A DNA stretch of 64,000 bases from Cladobotryum mycophilum (GCA_036429605.1 JAVFKD010000015.1:2317421-2381420); one strand, 5' to 3'; shown: positions 11,861 through 23,722, counted from the stretch's first letter. The notes: generated by a model from the sequence alone, not told the origin. Made by a program: numbers and translations.

Positions 11861-13458
11861 ATGTCTCCCCAGGCCAGGCGCTCCACGGGCCTGGCCTTGT
11901 GGTGTGTGTCTGGGGTAACGCCATCTTTTCAGCGGTCCGTTCTCAAACTTCGGCATGGTCCAACTATAGCTTCAATCCTCCTCCTAAGGCCACCTACAAC
12001 ACATGGTCAACCACAATCTATTTCTACCTTACACACACTATCAACTCCAGCCTCGATATCAACTCCCTTGTCTTTGTCCTCTTCGTCTTCCAATTGCCAT
12101 ATAGCCCTCACTGGAACCTTGAATTCACGCAGTACTGTGCTCCATCTGTCTCCTGTACGTCGCATACGGTCTCTGCCCTTCATCATGGGTTCGGCCCGAC
12201 AGGTTCGCGACAGCAGCGGTGGCCATGAACATGATCATGATCATCACGGTCATGATCACGGTCATAGTCACAGTTTGTTTGGCCATCACCATCACCACGA
12301 TAATGCCTACCTCACGTCCACTGATAAAAATGACCCCGGCGTACGCATAACGAGAATTGGCCTTCTCAGTAACCTTGGCATGGCCATTGCAAAGTTTATT
12401 GGTGGATGGGCGTTCAATTCAAAGGCGATGATTGCCGATGCGTGGCACAGCATTGCTGACCTTGCATCCGACATTCTTACTCTTGCAACCGTGTCATGGA
12501 GCATCAAGCCACCTACAGATCGATTTCCCCTGGGATTCGGCAAGGTTGAAAGCTTGGGCGCGCTCGGAGTGTCTGGGATGCTTATCGTTGGTGGATTCTA
12601 CATGGGCTGGGACAGCGCCATTACTCTCTACGGCCACTGGGACCCAGAAACTGCTCATCATATTCTCGAACATGTTGGCCATGGACATGGCCACTCGCAC
12701 AGCCATAGTCACACAGATCTCGATATTCCCAGCCTGCATGCGATATGGTTGGCAGCAGGAACCATTTTGATCAAGGAATGGCTGTACCGTGCTAGTAAGT
12801 TCACTAAAATCTCCTGGCGAGTACCTACCTAGCATCAGTGTGCAACTGACACATCCCTATTATAGCCATGAAGGTCGCTCGTGAGCGCAAGTCGTCTGTT
12901 CTGGCTTCCAACGCTGTTCACCACCGCATTGACAGTTTGACGGGCATTGTGACGCTGGCCGTAATTCTGGGGGCAAACGCCATTGAGAATGCCGCTTGGC
13001 TCGATCCCGTCGGAGGTCTTCTTATTTCCATCATGGTCATCCACGCCGGACTCGGCAACACGCGTTCTGCCTTTTTGGAATTAATTGATCAGAGCATAGA
13101 AAGTGAGGTCAAGTCTACGATTCGCAAGCAAGCGCACCGTGCCCTAGCAAATGTCAGTGATGGCCATGAGGCAGAGCTGCGTGAGATCAGCGGCACCAAG
13201 TCTGGTCCAAACTACCTAGTCGACCTCGAGATGTCCGTTCCTGGGAAGTGGACCGTTGACGATGTCAAGGAGCTAGAAGATGCGGTCCGAACTCAAGTGG
13301 GAGGCAAGGTCCGTGGTGTAAAGCGAGTCCGCGTGCGCTTCGTATCGCAAGACGCTGAAGTCGACAAAAAGTTTGATGAATTTATTCCCAGCAGTGCTCA
13401 GGCGCTCGCCGAGTCAGAAGAGGAGGATCATCATCATGGCCATGGGCATAAACATTAG
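11861..13458 (+). CDS. MMT1: Mitochondrial cation diffusion facilitator, MMT1/MMT2-like metal transporter
   Basis: CDF transporters exchange divalent metal for protons; the yeast Mmt1/Mmt2 branch is mitochondrial and tied to iron. Exons 11861-12794 and 12866-13458 flank a 71-bp intron (GTAAGT...TAG) and give about 508 residues, close to yeast Mmt1. From the N-terminus: a Ser/Thr/Arg-rich presequence-like region, a His-rich loop (HEHDHDHHGHDHGHSH), the CDF transmembrane bundle with the metal-site motif DAWHSIAD near residue 193, a second His-rich loop (GHGHGHSHSHSH), the paired site NAVHHRIDS in exon 2, a cytosolic C-terminal domain and a His-rich end (HHHGHGHKH). Start choice is the main doubt: a downstream in-frame ATG at about 12185 would remove most of the presequence. 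Confidence 0.85.
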
Positions 13459-14409
13459 ACATAAACTATCATGTTTTCCCTACTTGTCTTTCTGTTGAGG
13501 GGAGTCGGGGCCCATGACTATGCAACATGTTGTTATTCCGACTGGGTCTTCTGCCCCGGTCCGTGGCGGCCGTTCCTTTTCGGCGCCCATGCCCGGTGCC
13601 TCAACCCACAAGCCGGATGACGACCCAACCGGGTAATAAACGAGGCCCTCCATGGCGCGATGCCAAGCCATGCATGTCAAGAACTGGTTTTATGTTGGGC
13701 GGACCAGTGCTACCCTGTACAATGTTGATATTTCCTTTGACGATGAAGTTGATTATACATTGTCGAATATTTTATCATTTAGACCCGTTTATAGATAGAT
13801 AGAGGAGTGGAGACTCGGCAAGGCACTGATGTTCAAGCTTATATTATTTTCAGTTCCTCGGTCTCAGAGAGTTGGTGATACTAGAACTTGGTACGATGTA
13901 CAGACGCTATTTTTTAAAATGACAAGACAGCCCATAGTCTACATATTCCTTTACACAAAATCCAGACTCGTGTTCTAGATTCAGACATTGAGACTGTGGC
14001 TGCCCCAACACGCCAGGGGCAGTTCCTTGCCGTCTATCCCCAGTGCCAACATGGCGATTTTAGGCTAAAAAGGCCGCATCATCGTTCCAGATGATCCCAC
14101 ATGCGCCACGGGCAGCTTCTCCACCTGAAAATGCAATGGGATCATGAATTGCCGTCTGATCTATTAATACGGTTATGCATGCGGCAATCATTAAGTCATA
14201 CCCCTCATGAAATTATATCAATCTTGAATCAGTAAAAACAACATCAAATAACATTCGAGTGGATTCTCAACACGTTTGAGAATTGCCTGAATTTTCTTCT
14301 TCTTTTTAGAAAGCGGTTGGATTTCATTGCTTCGTTCTTATTATACATACACTCACTTTTATAATCTGTTTCTTGACGTGCCTCTTTGTGGTTGATTGAT
14401 ATTGCCATC
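13459..14409. other. Intergenic region between transporter and xylulokinase
   Basis: 951 bp holding the 3' UTR of the metal transporter and the promoter of xylulokinase, both on the plus strand. It is AT-rich from about 14150 onward. No gene, RNA or repeat was recognised. The ATG at 14410 follows a plausible context (ATTGCCATCATG). Confidence 0.55.
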
Positions 14410-15017
14410 ATGACGATGGATAATTGGCCTCTCTATCTGGGCTTTGACCTTTCGACACAACAACTCAAGGGCATGTTCCCATCTCCCCAAGTCGCCATCT
14501 CTAGTCGTCGTACTAATACCACCAAATAGCCATTGTGGTCAATTCAGACCTCAAGACCGTTGCCCAGGCCAAAGTCGACTTTGACCAGGACTTTGGCCCC
14601 CGATATGGCATCTCCAAAGGTGTCCTCGTCCACGAGGAAGAAGGCGAAGTCTTCGCCCCCGTGGCCCTATGGATGGAAGCCCTAGACCTCGTTCTGGGGC
14701 GCCTTCGCGAGGCTATGCCCGTGCCGCTGAGTCGTATCAAGGGCATCAGCGGCTCTGGTCAGCAGCACGGCAGCGTGTACTGGAATGCCGAGGCGGACCG
14801 CCTCTTGCACAGTCTCGATCCGGCCAAGTCGCTCGAGGAGCAGCTTACACCGGCGTTGGCTTATCAGTTTTCGCCCAATTGGCAGGATCACAGCACGCAG
14901 AAGGAGTGTGATGATTTCGATGCTGTGTTGGGTGATAGGGAGGAGCTCGCTCAGGTAACTGGTAGCGGAGCTCATCATGTAAGTTGGACTTTTCCTTTCT
15001 TCCCAAGTCTCATTAAA

Positions 15018-15051
<34 letters not shown>

Positions 15052-16272
15052 TTCTAACGCTTCTACTAGAGATTCACGGGCGAACAAATTATGAGAATGA
15101 AACGGGTGCGCCCGGATGTCTACGCAAAGACGGAGCGCATATCCCTCGTATCGTCCTGGCTCGCCTCTATTCTCATGGGTGACATTGCACCCATCGACAT
15201 CGGCGATGTCTGCGGCATGAATCTGTGGGATATACCGAACCAGCGCTACAGCGAGGACCTTCTCGCCTTGGTCGCCGGCAAGGACGGCGTAGCGGATCTT
15301 CGAAGCAAGTTGGGCGAGCCGGCAAGGGATGGGGGTAGATCTATAGGCATCGTCTCCGCATACTACGTTACGAAATACGGCTTCAGGCCCGACTGCGAGA
15401 TTGTCCCCTTCACGGGGGATAACCTGGCGACCATTCTGGCCTTACCCCTGAGACCCCTCGACGCCATCGTGTCCCTCGGCACCTCGACGACGTTTCTGAT
15501 GAACACGCCCAACTACAAACCCGACGGCTCCTATCACTTCTTTAACCACCCCACCACGGAGGGGCACTACATGTTCATGCTCTGCTACAAGAATGGCGGC
15601 CTGTCCCGTGAAAAGGTCCGCGACACGCTACCCAAGCCCCAGCACGGCGAGACAGGGTGGGAGAACTTTAATGAGGCCGTCTTGGAGACCCCTCCGCTGG
15701 ATGCTGCAAAGGAAGGCGACCGGGCCAAGATGGGTCTATACTTTGATCTACGGGAGACCGTGCCCAATATCGGAGCCGGGAGGTACAGATTTACCTGCAA
15801 CAGCGACGGCAGCGACCTGCAGAATTCGGATGGATGGGCCAAGGAGATTGACCCCCGCATCATTGTCGAATCCCAAGCCCTGTCCATGCGCCTCCGCTCC
15901 CAAAAGCTCGTCAACAGCCCGCGCGACGGCCTCCCCGCCCAGCCTAGGCGCATCTACCTCGTCGGCGGCGGGTCCACGAACCCGGCTATCACGCGCGTCA
16001 TCGGAGACGTCTTGGGCGGCGCGGACGGCGTGTACAAGCTCGACGTGGGCGGCAACGCGTGCGCCCTGGGAGGCGCGTACAAGGCCCTCTGGGGTATAGA
16101 GCGCTCCCGCGGGGAGACATTTGACGAGCTGATTGGGAAGAGGTGGACGGAGGAAGGGTCGATTGAGAAGGTGGATGATGGGTATAGAGAGGGGACGTAT
16201 CCCAAGTACGGAAACGTGTTGGGTGCGTTTGAAGAGATGGAACAAAGACTTTTGGATCAAGAAAAGCATTGA
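14410..16272 (+). CDS. xkiA: D-xylulose kinase (FGGY family)
   Basis: Phosphorylates D-xylulose to xylulose 5-phosphate, the last step of the fungal xylose/arabinose catabolic pathway into the pentose phosphate pathway (cytosol). Exons are 14410-14470, 14530-14978 and 15070-16272, total about 570 residues, the normal length. Visible motifs: the N-terminal phosphate-binding strand LGFDLSTQQLKAIVV, GSGQQHGSVYW, PNWQDHSTQKECDDFD, the ATP-site LGTSTTFLM and the C-terminal GGGSTNPAITRVIGDV. Intron 1 (14471-14529) appears to be GC-AG: splicing must fall after AAGG to give QLKAIVV, and the next bases are GCATGT; it has a TACTAAT branch point. Intron 2 (14979-15069) is GT-AG and carries a CT/CA microsatellite. 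A second ATG at 14416 is a possible alternative start. Confidence 0.93.
15021..15050. repeat. CT/CA dinucleotide microsatellite inside xylulokinase intron 2
   Basis: A TC run passes directly into a CA run inside the 91-bp intron, just upstream of its TTCTAACG branch-like sequence. Length variation here would not alter the protein. Confidence 0.85.
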
Positions 16273-16401
16273 AAGATGGCGATGCAGATTCCTTGCATGG
16301 TAGTTTAGAGGGGCAAAAAAAGGGGGTGTTCTGCTGTTCATTATGCTCTCTAAAACCCAACGCTGAAAATACACATATAACCCTAATCCCAGATGACCTG
16401 T

Positions 16402-17331
16402 TTATCTAACGTACTTGCCCATGAAACGCCTGTGGAAATCAGATCGAAGGAGATCCTAAACCAAAATATCAGTGTCCAAGAAATAAAAATAAAAACCATC
16501 TCAATAACCCGTCAGGGGGTGGGGTTGGGACTTACGTTTACGAATTCCTTCTTCTTGTTCTTGTCTTCCGTGCCCCTTGCTTGGTTCTTGAACACCACGT
16601 CATCGTCCCATCTGCGCTTCATGGTGAAATCCTGTTTGTTAAGAAGGGGGTTGCCCAGCGCAATGTCTCGTTCTCGAGCCTCCTGCTCTTCCTTTGCCCT
16701 CTCGGCTTCCTGTGCCAGTCGTTATTAGTCCACGCAATAGAAGAGCTTTAAAAGTCGAAAAACCCATGAACATACCTCTCGCTTCTTTTTCTCTTCTCTT
16801 TCTCTCCTGACTCTTTCCAATTCCCTCTGTAGCTCCGCATCGTCGTCGTCATCGCTGTCATCGTCACTGCTATCCTCTTCATCCTCCTCACTATCATCAT
16901 CCGCATCCATGTCCCTCGTCTCTTCCAATATCCTTCTTCTCTTCGCCTCTAGATCTTCCTCTTCTTCACCAGACTTGATATTCAGGGGCCGCTTCCCGCC
17001 TCGAACTGAGCCTGTGTCATCGTCCTCGTCCATTTCGTCCGAGGGAAGGGGGCGCCATTCTTCTTGGCGAAATAGACTGCCTCGGCGGCGAGGAGATCAG
17101 CGGCGAGATCCCTTGAAGATTCATCGTCGGCGTCGCCTCCTTGTCCAGATTGTCGGTATTTGAGTTGGGTGTGAGCCGGGAGAAGTCGCTGATGGTAGGC
17201 AGGGCCACGAAGGGCTTCTTTACCTCGAGCCTATTGCTGCGTTAGTCTCATTGAGTTCCCCGGGGGGGCAAAAAAGAATTTGCAATAATAATTCTTACGG
17301 GGTCAAAAGTAGGTCTATGGGCGGTAGTCAT
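16402..17331 (-). CDS. CWC15: Spliceosomal protein CWC15 (Cwf15), with an apparent 1-base frameshift
   Basis: Component of the Prp19/NTC-associated core of the catalytic spliceosome. Four exons: 17299-17331, 16776-17230, 16536-16709 and 16402-16455, separated by GT-AG introns of 68, 66 and 80 bp. The family signature is clear: MTTAHRPTFDP then ARGKEALRGPAYHQRLLPAH at the N-terminus, an acidic middle with EAKRRRILEETRD, and the conserved end KRRWDDDVVFKNQARGTE...DLLRSDFHRRFMGKYVR. Exon 2 is 455 bp although both flanking introns are phase 0, so one base is missing. The break lies where AKKNG meets the acidic segment, at a C5 run on the coding strand (G5 near 17048-17052 of the plus strand). One more C would give about 238 residues. 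Probably a sequencing error. Confidence 0.9.
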
Positions 17332-17598
17332 CTTGTATATTGAATGGCAATGATGCAATGGAATAGAAGTCTGATTGAAAGGCGAACTCGGCGCGTTGAT
17401 AGTCGCGATAAGCGATTGGCTTGCATGTATAAAATCTCACCGCCCGGCAGAATCTTTCGCTTTCTGCAGCAGCCCCACGATCTCACTGAGATTTAGCGTT
17501 CATAGCCGCCTCTAGTAAAAAAGTGAAAGCTTTCATTCATTCATTCATTCATTCACTAAGAACCCAGTTGGCATATACCTATACAAACAGCCTTCATC
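17332..17598. promoter_or_regulatory. Shared divergent promoter of CWC15 and RRP45
   Basis: 267 bp separate the two start codons. The region includes a TTCA tetranucleotide repeat at about 17531-17556 close to the RRP45 start. Both genes act in RNA metabolism, so co-regulation is plausible but only inferred. No TATA box is obvious. Confidence 0.55.
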
Positions 17599-18548
17599 AT
17601 GCCTCGAGAAGCAGAACCTTCATTAAGTGAAAAGACTTTTGTCCAGCAGGCAATAACAGAAGGCTTGCGCCTGGATAATCGCAAATTCGATCAGTTTAGA
17701 CCACTGGAGCTCAGTTTTGGTGATGAATACGGCGTGGCAGATGTGAGATTGGGCAAAACAAGGTATGTCCACGATGCCCCCTTTGTGATGCCAACCATAG
17801 GCAGCAAAAAACTAAGTGATACGGCATTAGGGTGCTAGCAAAGGTATCGGCGGAAGTGACGGTGCCATTTTCTGACAGGCCATTCGATGGCGTCTTTCAA
17901 ATTTCTTCAGAACTCGGACCCATGGCAGCACCCTCCTTTGAGGTAAACCGACCAACCGAGACGGAAGTTTTACTCTCCAGATTGCTGGAAAAGACGATTC
18001 GAAGATCTGGAGCCCTCGACACCGAGTCGCTGTGTCTCGTCGCCGGCCAAAAGTGCTGGTCCGTTAGAGTCGATCTACATGTTCTATCCGTAGACGGCAA
18101 CCTCATCGATATCTCATGCTTTGCCGTCGTGGCGGCGCTGAGACACTTCAGGAAACCCGATACCAGCATGGAGGGCGAGACGGTGACTATTTACACCGCG
18201 GCGGAGCGGGAGCCGGTGCCATTGAGCTGGCTGCATTCCCCCTTCTGCGTGAGCTTCAACTTTTTCGGCGAGGAGGGAGAGACGGTCTTGCTGGACACGA
18301 CATGGTTAGAGGAACAGCTGCGAGTAAGCAGTTGCACGTTCAGTTTGAACAAGCATGGCGAGATATGTCAAATTACAAAACTCGGCGGCACACCTATTGA
18401 TGCGCCTCTATTTGTGCAGTGCGCTCAAACAGCACTAGCCAAGTCGAAAGAATTTACGGACCTGGTAGACCGCAAGCTGGCGGAGGATGCCAAGCGAAGA
18501 GACAAGGGCGGGTTGCTGGCTGAGTTGTCCGCGGAGAACGCAAGATAA
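17599..18548 (+). CDS. RRP45: Exosome core subunit RRP45 (EXOSC9-like)
   Basis: RNase PH-fold subunit of the nine-subunit RNA exosome ring, structural rather than catalytic in eukaryotes, needed for nuclear and cytoplasmic 3'-5' RNA processing. Exons 17599-17762 and 17831-18548 (68-bp intron, GTATGT...TTAG) encode about 293 residues, near the family norm. Diagnostic words: the N-terminal EGLRLDNRKFDQFRPLELSFGDEYGVADVRLGKTRVLAKVSAEV, read across the splice junction, then DRPFDGVFQIS, SLCLVAGQKCWSVRVDLHVL and DISCFAVVAALRHFR. FGDEYG and VRVDLHVLS fit RRP45 better than RRP42, RRP43 or RRP46. It is divergent from CWC15 and convergent with the ARL3-type gene, 183 bp away. Confidence 0.92.
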
Positions 18549-18731
18549 CGGTGCATTTTTTGAAGAACGTCTCTGGTATAATAAGGTAAAAAATAGAATA
18601 AATGCATGATACCCCCTATCATTTCCGCTGTTACGCTTTCAACCATTGTCATGGTAGTCCCAAACACCGATATCTATGCAACCAAACGCCGCGAAACACT
18701 ATGCGAACACATACTCGTAAACCATACCTCG

Positions 18732-19443
18732 CTACCTCATAACGGGTGGTCGGGATTCTTTATTCCACTGTACTCTCGTGCGCACCCAATCAATCGCCTC
18801 TCTGACACCCTCGCCCGTCAGAGCACTCATAGATAGAACTCGTGAATCTCGGATGGCACCTCCTTTTTCGCCCTCCATAACGCGCTTGACGAGACCCTCC
18901 TTGATTCGTATAGTCTCCACACAATCCTCTCTATCCTGTTTATTGGCCAGTATCAATAGCGGCACACCCTCCGTCTCAGAGTGCTGCAGTACGTCTTCCA
19001 GAACCAGGCGGCATTCTTCCAGTCGGCCGGTATGCTCGTGTTCAATGTCTCCGTCCCCAATGTCGGTACTATCGATGATGAATACGATGGCGTGGCAGCT
19101 GGCGTAGTAGCTCTGCCACAGCTTTCGAAGCGACATCTGGCCGCCAACGTCCCACAGCTTCAGGTACATGTCCGGCAGCGTAATCGTCGAGACGTTTTGG
19201 CCGACCGTGGGGACCGTTTTCAGTTTAGGCTCGGGCGCGCCAGGGATGTACATGGATTTGACTTGTTCGTGGAAAGTTGTTTTGCCTGCATTGTCGAGAC
19301 CGAGTAGAATGACCGAGTATTCTATAATCTTGGGTGTTAGTGGTCGCCGTGCCATTTTTGCATTACGGAGGGTGGAGTATGGTGGTAAACGGACCTTCTT
19401 TGCTCGTGGCATAACGGTAAAGACCTTTGGCTAAGTGATACAT
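18732..19443 (-). CDS. ARL3: ARF-like GTPase, ARL3/ARFRP1 type
   Basis: Golgi small GTPase that recruits ARL1 and its effectors to the trans-Golgi. The real start is the ATG at 19443: exon 1 (19395-19443) gives MYHLAKGLYRYATSKE and splices over a 73-bp intron (19322-19394) to EYSVILLGLDNAGKTTFHEQVK in exon 2 (18732-19321), total about 212 residues. The donor is the unusual GTCCGT, but the branch region (CACTAACACCC) and TATAG acceptor are good, and the joined N-terminus is what ARFRP1 orthologues show. An ATG-led frame starting inside the intron is an artefact. G-box motifs present: P-loop GLDNAGKT, switch II WDVGGQ, NKQD, and SAL near the end. Exon 1 has the ARFRP1-like N-terminus (MYHLA) without the Gly2 myristoylation site of ARFs. 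Confidence 0.92.
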
Positions 19444-20847
19444 GGCCGATTATATGTCGTGGGGGTTTGAATATATGAGTCGTATTTCATACACAGCAAG
19501 CGAGCACCTTGATATTATAGACAAGTTGTAAATGATTGCTGGTGTAATGATGGCAGGTGGAGAACTGGCACCTTCGTCTTGCCTTTGGAGATGAACCAAA
19601 AATGTAACGGCAGCAGCAGCCCACTTGGTCGTGAAGCTGCGACACTGCGAGTCTAACCAAACTAGGCCAAGCCGCAACTTGGACATCCAGGTCCTAGCAT
19701 CAACAGGAAAGCCCCGCTGGGTTGTGTAAAAGACCTCTAGCTAATTACTACTATAGGTAGCTCAATATCTCCAGGGCTACTTATGTTGGAGCATTCTATA
19801 GGTAGTGATACATATTATTATTACTTCTAATCTCTTTGAGCTCGTGCTGAAAGGCATGGCGATGGATCATTCTGTAGCTCAGATTCTAGTAAAACATAGA
19901 CCTGATTAAGTATTAGTCGACATGTGACATCAGCATCAACTACCTAGTAGTATATGGCAGGCTTGACTGAAGGCAGACAGGATGCTCTTATATCTGCATA
20001 TCTACCTAATGTTTATAAAGTGATAACTTACAGCAATATCCATGCAATACTGAAAATGTAGCATTGCTTGAATCGCAGGTGCCTAAGCCCTGACGAATTC
20101 GATTCTAAACAGGTACCTAGAGAGGGGTGTGGTAGATACTATGTGTATATTGGTATTTTTTGATTGGATGGATACTAAATTAGCCACAGCTTCACTTTTA
20201 TTAGATTTTGAATTTTATAATTGGATTTGCCGGTGACAGATAGGAAAGAGTCCATGGATGAATTAAACCGAAAGGCATTACTCATGGATTCATTCCATGG
20301 CAAACCCCGTGGACATCCATCAGGGTAACCTACAATAAGTAAGTCACTAAAACTCCAAGTGCCTTATTAGAGGTGCCCGTCATTCGTAATCAGTGGTGCC
20401 CAGGTGGCCGCATAATGCACTACGACCCCCTCCACAGTTACAGGGGACGTCACACTAAAACATGGCTCTTTTCCTTCCAGTGTGCCCACTAACCCAAGCA
20501 AGACAGCACCTGTTATCGCCCAACTTGCAGATCTTATCCGTTGGCGTCGAACCAGTTGACGTGCATAACCTGCTACCTCCTTCTGGGAGACGGACTGAAA
20601 GTTGTCGACTTCTTACTTGGAACCTTGTTCTTGTCGCATTTTCTTACCAACTGCCAAAGCCCTCATCTTTTATACATTTCCCCTCCCTCTATCAGCGCTT
20701 CGAACAAATCAACCCATGATCTGATCGCTTATTTCGTGAGGCTCGCGCACGGGCTCCAACCTGACAATTTCCACCCTCGATTATACCTTGCAAGCGAGGT
20801 CCAACGACTCAAGGTTGACGACGATTCGATCGATCCCACGTCCAACC
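19444..20847. promoter_or_regulatory. Divergent intergenic region, ARL3-type GTPase / NHX1
   Basis: 1.4 kb between divergent starts. The middle (19.7-20.2 kb) is AT-rich and studded with CTAGGTA/TACCTA words. The last ~200 bp before NHX1 are pyrimidine-rich, as in many fungal promoters. A 78-codon minus-strand frame at 19450-19686 has no protein-like features and is not called. Confidence 0.5.
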
Positions 20848-23058
20848 ATGGCGGCGACGGCGGCAGATCTCGTCAACATGGGCTTTAAGCTCCTTCGTGC
20901 GTCCAGCACTGAATTCGCACATGACCTTATTATGGGAACTGACAACTCATAAACAGGGCGAGACGATGAGGAGTCCGACCCGGAAGGTGCGCAGCTTGGC
21001 CATGACGCAGCTTTAATTAAACATGATGGCGGTTGGAATTGATTGCTGACGACGATGTGGACAACAGAGGGTGATTCGGCGCAGAAAGAACTATTCGCGG
21101 CATGGGCGCTGTTTATATCCATCATGCTGCTCATCATCGCCTTCTTTACAAGCTACATGCTCCAGATGAAGAAGGTCACTGCGATCCACGAAACTGTCAT
21201 ATCCATCTTTGCAGGTTCGGCTACGTCCTCAATCGAGATTCGACTTTAGTCGCAGTTGTCGCTAACTTGGCTCGTCTTCTAGGAATGACGGTCGGTCTCG
21301 TTCTCCTCGTAACCTCCGGCGACTCGATTCGAAACCTCATCAGCTTCGACTACCAGATCTTCTTCAATCTACTGCTACCACCCATCATCCTCTCGTCCGG
21401 TTACGAGCTACACCAAGCTAATTTCTTCCGCAACATTGGAACCATCTTGACCTTTGCCTTTGCGGGAACATTTCTATCTGCCGTCGTTATTGGCCTGATC
21501 CTATGGCTGTTTTCGCTGTTGCCTGGTTCCTTGGAAATGACCTTTGTCGATGCCATTTCCGTTGGCGCAACACTCTCAGCCACTGATCCGGTGACAATTC
21601 TAGCTATTTTTAACACCTATAAAGTCGACCCAAAGCTGTACACCATCATTTTCGGCGAGTCGATCCTCAACGATGCCATTGCCATTGTCATCTTCGAAAC
21701 GGCGCAAAAGTATAATAAGGGCGAAGGCGGCAACTATGGTGTCATTAGCTTCTTTGAGGGAACTGGCATCTTCCTGCTCATCTTCTTCAGCAGTATGCTT
21801 ATTGGTGTCATCGTTGGTATTGGAACCGCCTTGCTTCTGAAATTTACCTATGTCAGACGATTCCCCAAGATCGAAAGCTGCTTGATCATTCTGATTGCCT
21901 ATGCAACATATTTCTTTTCACATGGTCTTCACATGTCTGGTAGGTTGAGCTTGTTGAAAATGTATAAAGCTGAGCACTGACATCCTGCTAGGTATCGTGT
22001 CGCTGTTGTTCTGTGGAATTACACTGAAGCATTATGCCTACTTTAACATGTCTAGACGAACTCAACTTACAACCAAGTATATTTTCCAGGTCATGTCACA
22101 ACTGTCCGAGAACTTTATATTCATCTATCTCGGTCTCGCTTTGTTCACGGATAATGCGCTTCAGTTCCAGCCGCCTCTCATCATTGTTACGGTATGCGCT
22201 GTGTGCGCAGCTAGATGGGTTGCAGTCTTCCCCCTTTCCAAACTCATCAACTGGTTTATCCGCTACCGAGCTCGCAGAAGGGGTGTCGAGGTTGGTGATG
22301 AGCTTCCTTACAATTACCAAGCTATGCTTTTCTGGGCTGGCCTCCGTGGAGCCGTCGGCGTTGCTCTAGCAGCTCTCCTTAGTGGCGAGAACTCTTATGC
22401 TCTGAGGGCGACGGTATTAGTTGTGGTTGTGCTTACCGTCATTATTTTTGGTGGTACAACAGCTCGAATGCTGGAGATTCTTGGCATTCGGACAGGCGTT
22501 GTCGAAGAGATCGATAGCGATGACGAATTTGATATTGAGTCATTTGGTGGGGGAATTCAGGTTAAGCGTTCTGGCAGTGGAATTGGATTCAACCCTCGTC
22601 GCAACGGAAATGTTGCCCTGAACAATCTCGATGTATACATAGGTCGTTCCGCAGCATACGTATCCGGCCATTCGTCACCACATACGGGAGCCCGTGCGAC
22701 TAGTCTAAGTCGCAAGAACTCGGTTCGCGGTGGAGATGACTTTGAGCGAGCGGATCTTCTTGCACGCAGCAATACCGAGGATTCAGATATCGGAAGCGAC
22801 ATTGATACTTCTGATCTACCGCCACCAGCGCGACGCACGACAGCGAGTCCGGCTCCAGCTGCGCAGACAGACAGTGCCTTTATGAGCCCTGCTGTTGAAC
22901 CGTCTACTTCTGCGCCGATAACAGCGACAGGGGCCATCAGGCAGTTATTATATACCGAAGATCCAGCTGGGCTACTTCGACAGTTGGATGAGGACTATAT
23001 CAAGCCCAAGTTATTACTTCATAACGATAGGAGAGGTGGTGGCTCAGGAGGTGTGTAA
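20848..23058 (+). CDS. NHX1: Endosomal/vacuolar Na+(K+)/H+ exchanger, NHX1 type
   Basis: Exchanges luminal protons for Na+ or K+ in late endosomes and vacuole, affecting pH, salt tolerance and vesicle traffic. Five exons: 20848-20896, 20957-20986, 21068-21214, 21283-21939 and 21992-23058. The introns are 60, 81, 68 and 52 bp, all GT-AG and all with consistent phases; total about 649 residues. Exons 1-3 supply a short acidic N-terminus and the first helix (ELFAAWALFISIMLLIIAFF). Family motifs follow: LLLPPIILSSGYEL (amiloride-site region), SATDPVTILAIF, FGESILNDAIAIVIFE with the ND ion-binding pair, and GLRGAVGVALA. About 11-12 transmembrane helices are followed by a hydrophilic Ser/Arg/acidic tail of ~200 residues, likely regulatory. 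It converges on EAF1. Confidence 0.95.
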
Positions 23059-23722
23059 AGGATTATGGGAAACTCGGAACGAATTAAATATCGGGATATC
23101 TGATGTCTGAATGTATCAGTGCATTAATGTGGCGTTTTATAATGTGATAGAATTGACTATTTTTCTCTCTGATACTATTAAACAGTCTGGATTGGGTGCG
23201 TAGAGCAAAAGTGACGAGGAAAACGTCGACAGAAACGGTGCCTCGCAAGGAGAGTATAAACATGAATCACCAAGAAGCATATATGAGATGAGATATTGTC
23301 ACGAAGCAAATGTGAACATTCAGAGTACTTCTTTTAAGCCACCTTGCGGCGCACTCACGACGTTTCTTTTTTCGTTGTCGTCGACAATAATTACTATGTA
23401 CATATCTACTTGCTTCAAAGCTCGCTCTGCTGCGCGCACGCTTTCCCGTTTTACACATTCAAGTCAACAACAATAACTTAAAAAAAAACTAGACCCTTAA
23501 TGCCCGCCTCGTTCTATCAAGAGAGAAGATCTGATGAAATTTCCCCCCTCCTTTCGTAGAAGAAAAAAAGGCATATATCCGTGCGGAAGAGGGGGATAAT
23601 AACCAAACCCCCTTGACACCCTGCCGTTGTCCCTGGCGAAACGCCGAACGTGCAAACCAGAAAACCCCAAAAAAGAAATGACAAAAACACAATGCAACTA
23701 TAGGCCGTAAGAATGCAGATTA
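23059..23722. other. Convergent intergenic region NHX1 / EAF1
   Basis: 664 bp between two stop codons. It holds 3' UTR sequence only as far as I can see. Short frames on both strands lack protein-like composition. Confidence 0.6.

Noticed and set aside
18732..19412. ATG-initiated frame giving a basic N-terminus (MPRAKKVRLPP) to the ARL3-type GTPase
   Set aside because: That N-terminus is read from intron sequence; the spliced start at 19443 gives the conserved family N-terminus.
19450..19686. 78-codon minus-strand frame upstream of the ARL3-type gene
   Set aside because: It lies in the promoter, has no recognisable domain and no splice or composition support.
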